This document shows positions 56,371 to 64,000 of a DNA stretch of 64,000 nucleotides, one piece after another. Each line of letters begins with the position of its first letter. Positions within the stretch are counted from its first letter, which is position 1. A program made the position numbers and the translations under genes. The notes beneath the pieces are model-generated. The model ran no database searches, had not been told where the DNA came from, and worked only from the letters and a program-made list of their open reading frames with translations. The stretch is from positions 1 to 64,000 of the forward strand of contig JAACZU010000009.1 of the NCBI GenBank assembly GCA_009996615.1, given 5' to 3'. The DNA is from Rhodanobacteraceae bacterium. GTDB lineage: Bacteria; Pseudomonadota; Gammaproteobacteria; Xanthomonadales; Rhodanobacteraceae.

Positions 56371-57309
56371 TCAGGCGCTGGCGCCGGTCGCCTTGCCGGG
56401 GTTGAATCCGCGCACGGCACGCAATCGGCCATCGGCGACCTCGGCCAGCGCGACCGCACGACCGTCGGGGTCGAGCGCCACGCACGGCCCGGCCGGGCCG
56501 GGCCATGCAATGGTCTGTCCACGGCTCAGGCGGTGCGCCTGTCCGGCATCGAGGCGCGCCTGCGGGTAGGCGGCCAGGCCCTGCTCCAGCGGCAACAGCA
56601 GCGCATCGAGCGCGACCGGATCGACCTCGGCGATGCGGGCCAGTTCATCCAGCGTGTGCATGCGTGGCGCGAGGAACGGCTCGACCCACAGCCGCCGCAG
56701 CGCCGTCACGTGCGCGCCGCAGCCGAGCTTCTCGCCGAGATCGCGCACCAGGCTGCGCACATAGGTGCCCGAGCCGCATTCGACCAGCAGGCGCAGGCGG
56801 TCGCCGCTGCGTCCGATCAGCTCGAAGCGCTGCACCTCGACTTCGCGCGGCGTGGCCTGCACGTCCTCGCCGGCGCGGGCGCGCGCATACAGCGGCAGTC
56901 CGCCCTGCTTGAGCGCGGAATAGATCGGCGGCACCTGCGTGATGCGCCCGGTCAGCGGCGCCAGCGCGGCACGGATCGCCGCATCGTCCAGCGGCGGCAC
57001 TTCGCGCCGCTGCAGCAGCTCGCCTTCGGCATCGTCGGTCGTGGTCGTCGCGCCGAGCAGCGCCTCGGCCTCGTAGGCCTTGCGGGAGCCGAGCAGCAGG
57101 CCGGCGATCTTGGTCGCCTCGCCGAAGCAGAGCGGCAGCAGGCCGGTGGCAAGCGGATCGAGGCTGCCGGTATGGCCGGCCTTCTCGGCGCGGAACAGGT
57201 GGCGGACTTTCTGCAGCGCCTGGTTCGAACTCAGGCCTTGCGGCTTGTCGAACAGCAGGATGCCGTGGACGTCGTGCCAGGCGGCGGAGGGGCGCTTCGG
57301 TGCAGTCAT
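56371..57309 (-). CDS. truB: tRNA pseudouridine(55) synthase
   Basis: TruB makes pseudouridine 55 in the T loop of tRNAs. The 312-residue protein has the motif [18 protein letters not shown], the catalytic Asp in [30 protein letters not shown], and the C-terminal PUA-like portion. [14 protein letters not shown] residues ([16 protein letters not shown]) follow. It is preceded by rbfA on the same strand, separated by about 90 bases of repeat. Confidence 0.95.
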   Translation of the reverse strand: MTAPKRPSAAWHDVHGILLFDKPQGLSSNQALQKVRHLFRAEKAGHTGSLDPLATGLLPLCFGEATKIAGLLLGSRKAYEAEALLGATTTTDDAEGELLQRREVPPLDDAAIRAALAPLTGRITQVPPIYSALKQGGLPLYARARAGEDVQATPREVEVQRFELIGRSGDRLRLLVECGSGTYVRSLVRDLGEKLGCGAHVTALRRLWVEPFLAPRMHTLDELARIAEVDPVALDALLLPLEQGLAAYPQARLDAGQAHRLSRGQTIAWPGPAGPCVALDPDGRAVALAEVADGRLRAVRGFNPGKATGASA

Positions 57310-57315
57310 GTGGAT

Positions 57316-57398
57316 CGAGGAAACAGTGGAGAGAAGTGAGAAACGAGTTGAACAGCGCTTGCTCTACTCTCGTTTTTCACTCCTCTCCACTCGTTCCT
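57316..57398. repeat. Palindromic GAGTGAGAAACGAG repeat between rbfA and truB
   Basis: AGTGAGAAACGAG (57336-57348) faces CTCGTTTTTCACT, then CTCCACTCGTTCC, forming an imperfect inverted repeat. Related arrays sit between infB and rbfA. Together they fill the intergenic space of a normally compact operon. Confidence 0.6.
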
Positions 57399-57740
57399 TC
57401 ACTCGCCGCGCAGCAGTTGCTCGATGCGCTCGCCCTTGTCGACCGAGTCGTCATAGCGGAAGCGCAACTCCGGCACGCGGCGCAGCTTCATCGTGCGCGA
57501 CAGCTCGCGGCGGAAGTCCTTCGCCAGCTCGTTCAGCGCGGCCACGGCCGGCTTGGCGCTGTCGCCAAGCAGCGCGGTGACGTAGACGTTGGCGACATCC
57601 AGGTCCTTGGTGACCTCGACGTCGGACACGCTGACCGACGGCAGCGCCTGCTCGCGTACGGCCGCGTGCACGAGCAGCGAGATCTCGCGCCGCAGTTCGG
57701 CGGAGACGCGGTCGGAGCGATTGAAGGATTTGGCGGGCAT
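57399..57740 (-). CDS. rbfA: Ribosome-binding factor A
   Basis: RbfA binds the 30S subunit during 16S rRNA maturation and cold adaptation. The 113-residue protein carries SDRVSAELRREISLLVHAAVRE, the KH-like core VTKDLDVANVYVTALLG and RELSRTMKLRRVPELRFRYDDSVDKGERIEQLL. The start at 57740 (MPAKSFNRSDRV) is the family start; upstream codons derive from the neighbouring repeat. Confidence 0.95.
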   Translation of the reverse strand: MPAKSFNRSDRVSAELRREISLLVHAAVREQALPSVSVSDVEVTKDLDVANVYVTALLGDSAKPAVAALNELAKDFRRELSRTMKLRRVPELRFRYDDSVDKGERIEQLLRGE

Positions 57741-57744
57741 AGGG

Positions 57745-57928
57745 CTAGGAACGAGTAGGGAGGAGTGAGAAACGAGTAAAGGCGAAGTCGGAAGGCACAA
57801 CTCTTTCCTCACTCCTCTTCACTCGTTCCTCGGTTCACAACGGCGGGAACGAGCAGGGAGGTGTGAGAAACGAGCAAGGTGAAGTTGGAACGCACTACTC
57901 TTTCCTCACTCCTCTCACTCGTTCCTCG
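57745..57928. repeat. Two palindromic GAACGAG units between infB and rbfA
   Basis: Two similar units of about 90 bases: GGAACGAGTAGGGAGGAG to CACTCGTTCCTCGG, and GGGAACGAGCAGGGAGG to CACTCGTTCCTCGC. In each, the arms GAGTGAGAAACGAG and CTCACTCCTC can pair. Same family as 57316-57398. Confidence 0.65.
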
Positions 57929-57930
57929 CT

Positions 57931-60651
57931 TCACAGCGTCCGCGCGACCTCGATGCGCTCGAAGCACTCGATCTGGTCGCCGACCTTGACGTCGTTGTAC
58001 TGCTTGACGCCGATGCCGCACTCGGTGCCGTTGCGCACTTCGTCGACGTTCTCCTTGAAGCGGCGCAGCGACTCGAGCTCGCCCTGGAAGATCACCGTGT
58101 TGTCGCGCAGCACGCGGATCGGCTTGTTCCGCTTGACCGTACCCTCGATGACCATGCAGCCGGCGACCGCACCGAACTTCGAGCTGCGGAACACGTCGCG
58201 CACCTGCGCCACGCCGATGATCTCTTCGCGCACCTCGGTGCCGAGCAGGCCGGTGGCGACCTGTTTCACCTGGTCGATGACGTCGTAGATGATCGAGAAG
58301 TAGCGCAGGTCGAGGCCATTCGCCTCGATCACGCGCCGTGCCGACGCGTCGGCGCGCACGTTGAAGCCGATGATGACGGCCTTCGAGGCTGCGGCGAGCG
58401 TGGCGTCGGACTCGGTGATGCCGCCGACGCCGGAGGCGATCACGTTGACCTTGATCGCATCGGTGCTGATCGCGGTCAGCGCCTCGCGCAGCGCCTCGGC
58501 CGAACCCTGCACGTCGGCCTTGACGACGAGGTTGAGGGTCTGCTGGCCCTGGCCTTCGCCCATCTGCGCCATGATGTCTTCCATGCGCGTGCCGCCCTGC
58601 TTGACCAGGCGCGACTCGCGGCGCTTCTGCTGGCGCTGCTGCGCGACGTCCTTGGCCAGGCGCTCGTCATCGACGACGACGAAGTCGTCGCCGGCCTGCG
58701 GCACGCCCGACAGGCCCAGCACCTGCACCGGGATCGACGGTCCGGCCGATTCGACCTGGCGGCCGGCCTCGTCGAACAACGCACGCACGCGACCATATTC
58801 GACGCCGCAGACCAGGAAGTCGCCCTTCTTGAGGCGGCCCTGCTGCACGAGCACCGTCGCGACCGGGCCGCGGCCCTTGTCGAGGCTCGACTCGATCACC
58901 GCGCCGCTGGCGCGGCCGTCCGGCACGGCCTTGAGGTCCATCACCTCGGCCTGCACCGAGATCGCGTCGAGCAGGTCGTCCACGCCCATGCCGGTCTTGG
59001 CCGACAGCGGCACGAACTGCACGTCGCCACCCCACTCTTCCGGGATGACCTGGTGCTGCGACAAGCCCTGCTTGACGTTGTCCGGGTTGGCCTCGGGTTT
59101 GTCCATCTTGTTCATCGCGACGATCAGCGGCACCTTGGCGGCACGCGCATGCTGGATCGCCTCGACCGTCTGCGGCATCACGCCGTCGTCGGCCGCGACC
59201 ACCAGCACGACGATGTCGGTCGATTGCGCGCCACGCGCGCGCATCGACGAGAACGCCGCGTGGCCGGGCGTGTCGAGGAACGTGATGACGCCCTTGGGCG
59301 TGTCGACGTGGTAGGCGCCGATGTGCTGCGTGATGCCGCCCGCCTCGCCCGAAGCGACCTTGGTGCGGCGGATGTAGTCGAGCAAGGACGTCTTGCCGTG
59401 GTCGACATGGCCCATGATCGTGACGACGGGCGGACGCGGCGCCTGATCGCGCTCGGCGCCGGCATGCTGCGCCAGCAGCGTCGTCTCGGCACTGGTGTCC
59501 TCGGCCGCGACGACCTTGTGGCCCAGCTCCTCCGCGACCAGCACGGCTGTATCGTGGTCGATTGACTGATTGATCGTGACCATCACACCCATCTTGAAAA
59601 GTGCCTTGACCACGTCGGCGCCCTTGACGGCAAGCCCCTGCGCCAGGTCAGCGACCGTGATCGTCTCGCCGACCGCAATCTCGCGCACGACCGGCGCGGT
59701 CGGGCGGGAAAACCCATGCGTCGAACCCGAGCGCGATGGCTCGGCCATGCGCGGCTTGGTCTTCTTGCGGCCAGTGCGGCGTGCTGCCGCTTCGCGCGAC
59801 AGGTGCAGCTCGGCGCCGAAATAACGGTTGCCGCCCTCCTCGGTGCCTTCCTCGCGCATGCGGTGGGAGCCATGCGGCTTGGCCTTGTGGCGGTGCGCGT
59901 CGGCCGCCGGCGCGGGCGCCGGCGTGAGCGCCGGCGGTGGCGCCGCGGGCGGGGCCGGCTGCGGCTTCGGACGCGTGCGCTCGACCACGCGCAGCGTCAC
60001 CGGCGCCGCGGCAGCAGCTGCTGCTGCGGCGGCTGCGGCGGCTGCGGCCTCTGCGGCTGCGGCCGCTTCCGCGGCAGCGGCGGCCGATTCCTCGGACGCA
60101 CTCGCCGCCGCCTTGGCCTGTTCCTCGGCCAGGCGCTGCTGCGCCTCCTCGGCGGCGCGACGCGCCTCCTCGGCGGCCTGCTGCCTGGCCTCTTCCTCTT
60201 CCTGGCGACGCTGTTCGGCCTCGATGCGGGCCTGCTCGTCCGCCTCGCGGCGCGCCTGCGCCTCACCCAGCTTGCGCAGCGCCTCCTCGCGCTCGGGATC
60301 GAGCTGCGCGGCATCCTCGACCAGGCTGCGCTTGACGTAGGTGCGCTTCTGGCGCACCTCGACATTGACGGTCTTCGCGCTCGCGCCACGCTGGCCGGGC
60401 ACCACCGTGATCTCGCTGACCGTGCGGCGCTTGAGCGTGATCTGGCGCGGTGCCGCCACGCTCGCCTCGGCCGGCACCTCCTGCTTGCCATGCGTGCGGC
60501 GCAGGAAGCCGAGCAGCTTGACCTTCTCGGTGCTGCTGATGACCTGCTCCGGATCGGAGAAGCTCATGCCCGCCTCGGCGAGCTGTGAAAGCAACTTGTC
60601 GACGGGCGTGCCGAGGACCTTGGCCAGTTGTTTGATCGTGACGTCCGACAT
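57931..60651 (-). CDS. infB: Translation initiation factor IF-2
   Basis: IF-2 is the GTPase that positions fMet-tRNA on the 30S subunit. The 906-residue protein starts [21 protein letters not shown], the IF2-N module, and then has a long Ala/Glu/Arg/Gln-rich linker (residues about 130-260). This includes a run of 15 alanines with few interruptions. The G domain has [20 protein letters not shown] and [13 protein letters not shown]2 domains II to IV follow, ending [11 protein letters not shown]. The start at 60651 fits the family. It lies in metY-rimP-nusA-infB order on this strand. Confidence 0.97.
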   Translation of the reverse strand: MSDVTIKQLAKVLGTPVDKLLSQLAEAGMSFSDPEQVISSTEKVKLLGFLRRTHGKQEVPAEASVAAPRQITLKRRTVSEITVVPGQRGASAKTVNVEVRQKRTYVKRSLVEDAAQLDPEREEALRKLGEAQARREADEQARIEAEQRRQEEEEARQQAAEEARRAAEEAQQRLAEEQAKAAASASEESAAAAAEAAAAAEAAAAAAAAAAAAAAAPVTLRVVERTRPKPQPAPPAAPPPALTPAPAPAADAHRHKAKPHGSHRMREEGTEEGGNRYFGAELHLSREAAARRTGRKKTKPRMAEPSRSGSTHGFSRPTAPVVREIAVGETITVADLAQGLAVKGADVVKALFKMGVMVTINQSIDHDTAVLVAEELGHKVVAAEDTSAETTLLAQHAGAERDQAPRPPVVTIMGHVDHGKTSLLDYIRRTKVASGEAGGITQHIGAYHVDTPKGVITFLDTPGHAAFSSMRARGAQSTDIVVLVVAADDGVMPQTVEAIQHARAAKVPLIVAMNKMDKPEANPDNVKQGLSQHQVIPEEWGGDVQFVPLSAKTGMGVDDLLDAISVQAEVMDLKAVPDGRASGAVIESSLDKGRGPVATVLVQQGRLKKGDFLVCGVEYGRVRALFDEAGRQVESAGPSIPVQVLGLSGVPQAGDDFVVVDDERLAKDVAQQRQQKRRESRLVKQGGTRMEDIMAQMGEGQGQQTLNLVVKADVQGSAEALREALTAISTDAIKVNVIASGVGGITESDATLAAASKAVIIGFNVRADASARRVIEANGLDLRYFSIIYDVIDQVKQVATGLLGTEVREEIIGVAQVRDVFRSSKFGAVAGCMVIEGTVKRNKPIRVLRDNTVIFQGELESLRRFKENVDEVRNGTECGIGVKQYNDVKVGDQIECFERIEVARTL

Positions 60652-60788
60652 CGATGTGTACTCCGTGGCCGTGCTACGCCGACTCGTTTCGCAGCGGCCC
60701 TGCACCAAGGCCGCCGTATTGCTTCATACCCGCGACGCCCCGGCCGTGGCCGGCGCGCCTGCCTTGCCGCGCAAGGCCTGTACCCTCG

Positions 60789-62279
60789 TCATGAGGCCGC
60801 CTGCCGCGCCGACATGATCAGTCCGGCTGCGCGGTCTTCGTCGATCCCCTCGAGGCCGAGCTCCATGAACTCGTCCGTTGCCAGGTCGCCGAGGTTCTCG
60901 CGCGTGACGATGCCGTGCGAGGCGAGCTCGTAGGCCAGCGCCTCGTCCATGCCCTCGACCGCGAGCAGGTCGTCGGCCGGCTTGTGCTCCTCGATGCCCT
61001 CCTCAACGGCAAGCGCATCGGTGAGCAGCGCGTCGCGCGCACGCGCGCGCAGTTCCTCGACGATGTCCTCGTCGAAGCCCTCGATGCCGAGCAGCTCCGC
61101 GGTCGGCACGTAGGCGATTTCCTCGACCGTCGAGAAGCCTTCCTGCACCAGGATCTGCGCGATCTCGTCGTCGACCTCGAGCTTGCTCGTGAACAGCACG
61201 CGCGCCGCTTCCTGCTCGGCCTCGCTCTTCTGGCGCACCTGGTCGGCAGTCATAACGTTGAGCTGCCATCCGCTCAGCTTGCTGGCCAGGCGCACGTTCT
61301 GGCCACCGCGGCCGATCGCCTGGGACAGCTTGTCCTCGGCGACCGCGATGTCCATCGAATGCTTTTCCTCGTCGACGATGATCGACTGCACCTCGGCCGG
61401 CGCCATTGCGTTGATCACGAACTGGGCCGGGTTCTCGTTCCACAGCACGATGTCGATGCGCTCGCCGTTGAGTTCGTTCGACACCGCCTGCACGCGCGAG
61501 CCGCGCATGCCGATGCAGGCGCCGATCGGGTCGGTGCGATGGTCGTGCGCGATCACGGCGATCTTGGCGCGGTCGCCCGGATCGCGCGCGCAGGCCTTGA
61601 TCTCGACCAGGCCCTGGCCGACCTCCGGCACCTCGAGCTTGAACAGCTCCATCATCAGTTCCGGCGCGGTGCGCGAGACGAACAGCTGCGGGCCGCGCGG
61701 CTCCGAACGGACCTCGTACAGGTAGCCACGCAGGCGGTCGCCGGCGCGCACCGCTTCACGCGGGATGCTGCGATCGCGCGGCACGAACGCCTCCGCGTTG
61801 CCGCCGAGGTCGAGGAAGATGCTGCCGCGCTCGACGCGCTTGACGATGCCGGTGATCAGCTCGCCGACGCGGTCCTTGTAGGCATCCACGACCAGCGCAC
61901 GCTCGGCTTCGCGCACGCGCTGCACGATGACCTGTTTGGCAGCCTGCGCCGAAATGCGCCCGAAGTCCGGGTTCTCGATCTGCTTCTCGATGAAGGCGCC
62001 GACTTCGATGCCGGGCTCCTCGTCGACCGCGTCCATCAGGCGGATCTGGCGATCGGGCGACTCCATGACGACGTCGTCGGGAACGACTTCCCAGCGCCGG
62101 AACGTCTCGTAGTCGCCGCTGTCGCGATCGATCGACACGCGCACCGAGACGTCTTCTTCGGCGTAGCGCTTCTTCGCCGCCGACGCCAGCGCCGCTTCCA
62201 TCGCCTCGAAGATCACGCCGCGGGGCACGCCTTTTTCGTTGGCGACCGCGTCGACGACCAGCAACAGTTCTTTGCTCAT
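60789..62279 (-). CDS. nusA: Transcription elongation/termination factor NusA
   Basis: NusA binds RNA polymerase and modulates pausing, termination and antitermination. The 496-residue protein has the N-terminal polymerase-binding domain ([28 protein letters not shown]), S1 ([18 protein letters not shown]) and two KH domains ([48 protein letters not shown]). Two C-terminal acidic repeats follow, typical of gammaproteobacteria. It precedes infB with a 137-base gap that shows no terminator. Confidence 0.96.
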   Translation of the reverse strand: MSKELLLVVDAVANEKGVPRGVIFEAMEAALASAAKKRYAEEDVSVRVSIDRDSGDYETFRRWEVVPDDVVMESPDRQIRLMDAVDEEPGIEVGAFIEKQIENPDFGRISAQAAKQVIVQRVREAERALVVDAYKDRVGELITGIVKRVERGSIFLDLGGNAEAFVPRDRSIPREAVRAGDRLRGYLYEVRSEPRGPQLFVSRTAPELMMELFKLEVPEVGQGLVEIKACARDPGDRAKIAVIAHDHRTDPIGACIGMRGSRVQAVSNELNGERIDIVLWNENPAQFVINAMAPAEVQSIIVDEEKHSMDIAVAEDKLSQAIGRGGQNVRLASKLSGWQLNVMTADQVRQKSEAEQEAARVLFTSKLEVDDEIAQILVQEGFSTVEEIAYVPTAELLGIEGFDEDIVEELRARARDALLTDALAVEEGIEEHKPADDLLAVEGMDEALAYELASHGIVTRENLGDLATDEFMELGLEGIDEDRAAGLIMSARQAAS

Positions 62280-62382
62280 TTCCAAAACTCCCTCGCGGCC
62301 ACGTCGGCGGCCGGAATGGCTCCAGTGATCCTGCCCCTGCCGCGCCACGCCGAACCTGCCGGCCTGGCACACCCATGTTTCT

Positions 62383-62913
62383 CTAACCCGGCTTCCTGCC
62401 GCGACGCGCCGGCTTGCCGGCTGCCTCGTCCTCGCGCCGCGCCGGCGCCAGGCCCAGCGCCGCATAGTCGGGCACCAGGCGCGCCTTGGCGATGTTCGCA
62501 TGCGCGATCTCGACCGGCGTGCCGTCCTGCTCGATCGTGATCCGATCACCCTCGACGGCGCGAATCGCGCCCTGGAAGCGGCGCCTGCCGTCGATCGGCA
62601 GGTTCACGCCGATCTTCGCGACCTCGCCGAGGTAGCGCGCGAAGTGCTCCGGCGTGAACAACGGCCGCTCCAAGCCAGGCGAGGACACCTCGAGCGTGTA
62701 GCGCCCGGCGACCGGGTCGTTCACGTCGAGCAAAGCGGAAATCTCGCGACTCGCCCGTTCGCAGTCGTCGATCGTGACGCCGCGCTCCGGCTCGTCGATG
62801 TAGACGCGCAGCAGACTGCCCGAACGGCTCGGGCTGAACTCGATACCGAGGAGTTCCAGACCGAGGTCGGCGATCGCTGGCGCCAGGAGTTCGCTGAGTT
62901 CCTCGTTCGTCAT
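62383..62913 (-). CDS. rimP: Ribosome maturation factor RimP
   Basis: RimP assists 30S subunit maturation. The 176-residue protein carries [47 protein letters not shown] and [15 protein letters not shown], the family hallmark, then a C-terminal domain with [12 protein letters not shown]. The C-terminus is basic ([10 protein letters not shown]). It is the first protein gene after the initiator tRNA, as in E. coli metY-rimP. Confidence 0.95.
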   Translation of the reverse strand: MTNEELSELLAPAIADLGLELLGIEFSPSRSGSLLRVYIDEPERGVTIDDCERASREISALLDVNDPVAGRYTLEVSSPGLERPLFTPEHFARYLGEVAKIGVNLPIDGRRRFQGAIRAVEGDRITIEQDGTPVEIAHANIAKARLVPDYAALGLAPARREDEAAGKPARRGRKPG

Positions 62914-63001
62914 GGCTGCTCGTGCGCTCGTCCGGGGGGCCGCCAAGGCAAAGACGTCCTTCCGTGGCCGCGCGCTTCAAAAAAAAAAGTGGAAGGCAGA
63001 A

Positions 63002-63026
63002 ACGAAAAATGGGCACGAGGCCCATT
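63002..63026 (-). terminator. Second hairpin between tRNA-fMet and rimP
   Basis: Read leftward, AATGGGC-CTCGT-GCCCATT is followed by TTTCGTTT. It lies about 100 bases beyond the tRNA end and 89 before rimP. Its loop is the same CTCGT as in the first hairpin. A run of ten Ts (As on the upper strand at 62979-62988) follows further on. Confidence 0.65.
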
Positions 63027-63089
63027 CCGTAGTCCGCCGTTGTGTCGCTTCCCAACACCGGCAAGTCGCGCTTCCTGCGCTTTCGATAC

Positions 63090-63114
63090 AGAAAAGGCCA
63101 CACGAGGTGGCCTT
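63090..63114 (-). terminator. Intrinsic terminator of tRNA-fMet
   Basis: Read leftward, AAGGCCAC-CTCGT-GTGGCCTT is followed by TTCTGT. The stem is eight perfect base pairs and starts 13 bases after the tRNA. Partial read-through into rimP is likely, given the operon order. Confidence 0.75.
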
Positions 63115-63126
63115 GTCCGTTAGACC

Positions 63127-63203
63127 TGGTAGCGGGGGCAGGATTTGAACCTGCGACCTTCGGGTTATGAGCCCGACGAGCTGCCAGACTGCTCCACCCC
63201 GCA
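63127..63203 (-). tRNA. Initiator tRNA-fMet (CAU)
   Basis: A 77-base tRNA on the reverse strand with anticodon loop CTCATAA, flanked by the three G-C pairs (GGG and CCC) of initiators. The first base T and the base at position 72, T, do not pair, preserving the unpaired 1-72 end that initiators need. The D arm GGAGCAGTCTGGCAGCTC and T arm GGTTCAAATCC are standard. CCA is encoded. Its position before rimP matches metY. Confidence 0.96.
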
Positions 63204-63293
63204 CCGAGCTACGCATTGTAATGACAAGACAGTCGCTGCGCAAGTCATAAAACAAAGATTTGTTGCTACCGCTTCGAAATGGGGCCGGCCCGC

Positions 63294-64000
63294 TCAGCCC
63301 TGCGCGCCGAACGCGCGATAGCACCACTCCAGCAGCGGGCTCCAGCCGATGCCCAGCGCGAGCAGCGCGAGGCCGTTGGCCGACAACACCCAGCGGAACG
63401 CGCGGTCACCCGGCAGCGCCAGCGGCGTGTCGTCCTGCGGCGCGTCGAAGTACATCACCTTCACCACGCGCAGGTAATAGTACAGGCCGACGATCGCGAA
63501 CACGATCGCGACGATCGCCAGCCACATCTGGCCGGCATCGATGACCGCCTTCAGCACCATCAGCTTGGCGAAGAAGCCGAACAGCGGCGGCACGCCCGCG
63601 AGCGAGAACATCGCCAGCGCCATCACGCCGGCGTACCACGGGTTGCGACGGTTCAGGCCCTTGAAGTCGTCGATCTCCTCGGCCTCGAAGCCGGCCCGCG
63701 CGAGCAGCATGATCATGCCGAACGCGACGCCGGCCATCAGCACGTAGCTGATCGTGTAGAACATCGCCGCGGCGTAGCCGACGGCGGTGCCATTGACGAA
63801 GCCGAGCAGCAGGAAGCCGACGTGCGAGATCGTCGAGTACGCCAGCATGCGCTTGAGGTTGCTCTGCGCGATCGCGAACACGTTGCCGATCGCCAACGAC
63901 AGTGCGGCCAGCACGCCGAGCATCAGCGTCCAGTGCGGCTGCATGCCGCCCATCGCGCCCTCGAGCAGGCGGTAGGTCATGCCGAACGCGGCCAGCTTCG
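63294..64000 (-). CDS. nuoN: NADH-quinone oxidoreductase subunit N (partial)
   Basis: NuoN is an antiporter-like membrane subunit of complex I. The visible 235 or so C-terminal residues contain LSLAIGNVFAIAQSNLKRMLAYSTISHVGFLLLG, the discontinuous helix FSLAGVPPLFGFFAKL, and FAIVGLYYYLRVVKVMYF, all typical. The N-terminal half lies beyond the right edge. The stop at 63294 is complete. It is the last nuo gene, so the nuo operon continues to the right of this window. Confidence 0.96.
   Translation of the reverse strand, partial: KLAAFGMTYRLLEGAMGGMQPHWTLMLGVLAALSLAIGNVFAIAQSNLKRMLAYSTISHVGFLLLGFVNGTAVGYAAAMFYTISYVLMAGVAFGMIMLLARAGFEAEEIDDFKGLNRRNPWYAGVMALAMFSLAGVPPLFGFFAKLMVLKAVIDAGQMWLAIVAIVFAIVGLYYYLRVVKVMYFDAPQDDTPLALPGDRAFRWVLSANGLALLALGIGWSPLLEWCYRAFGAQG

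Overview
The window is GC-rich chromosomal DNA that reads like a Xanthomonadales/Lysobacterales gammaproteobacterium, most likely Rhodanobacteraceae or Xanthomonadaceae. The evidence for this is the gene order (nuoN, initiator tRNA-fMet, rimP, nusA, infB, rbfA, truB, rpsO, pnp; coaD/rsmD/ftsY; serS with rarA; copL-copA-copB) and several palindromic repeat families of the kind littering xanthomonad intergenic DNA. The genus cannot be fixed from sequence alone.

Layout. 0.2-9.3 kb: an exported TPR/propeller protein, a Nudix hydrolase, a MAPEG protein, a short TMEM43-like protein coupled to an MBL-fold hydrolase, gamma-glutamyltransferase with YfhL ferredoxin, a lipoprotein, coaD, rsmD and ftsY. 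9.3-16.6 kb: an AsmA-like anchor protein, mutY-yggX, a DUF6491-like protein, tRNA-Phe, serS, an MFS transporter and rarA. 16.6-18.5 kb: a CsgG-like gene overlapping an exported partner. 18.5-21.8 kb: the copper-resistance operon copLAB, with an IS110/IS1111-type insertion sequence just upstream (about 21.94-23.45 kb). 23.7-35.7 kb: rlmJ, an AI-2E-type permease, an S41 peptidase and an alpha-2-macroglobulin (yfhM) gene followed by pbpC. A DUF559 nuclease gene sits between yfhM and pbpC, bracketed by inverted copies of a palindromic repeat.

35.7-37.6 kb is a visibly AT-richer island with two orphan genes (one PD-(D/E)XK-like) and an attC-like palindrome. 37.8-39.9 kb is a three-gene bufferin-type RiPP operon: an EF-hand/EGxCG precursor, an MNIO (DUF692) enzyme and a DUF2063 partner. 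40.0-44.6 kb holds a duplicated repeat block, a PadR regulator with its membrane partner, a glucan-type ABC exporter and a PDZ lipoprotein. 45.3-53.5 kb is a surface/exported accessory cluster: a 1712-residue beta-helix protein with twelve 75-residue repeats, a GNAT acetyltransferase, three tail-collar (MdpB-like) proteins and two small DUF6916-like proteins. 53.6-64.0 kb is the conserved translation/transcription operon in reverse, ending in a partial nuoN.

The strongest leads are the EF-hand bufferin operon, the repeat-bracketed DUF559 cassette, the possible guide-RNA region of the IS110-type element beside a REP-like palindrome, and the tail-collar/repeat-protein cluster. All assignments come from reading sequence motifs. 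No database search or structure prediction was run.
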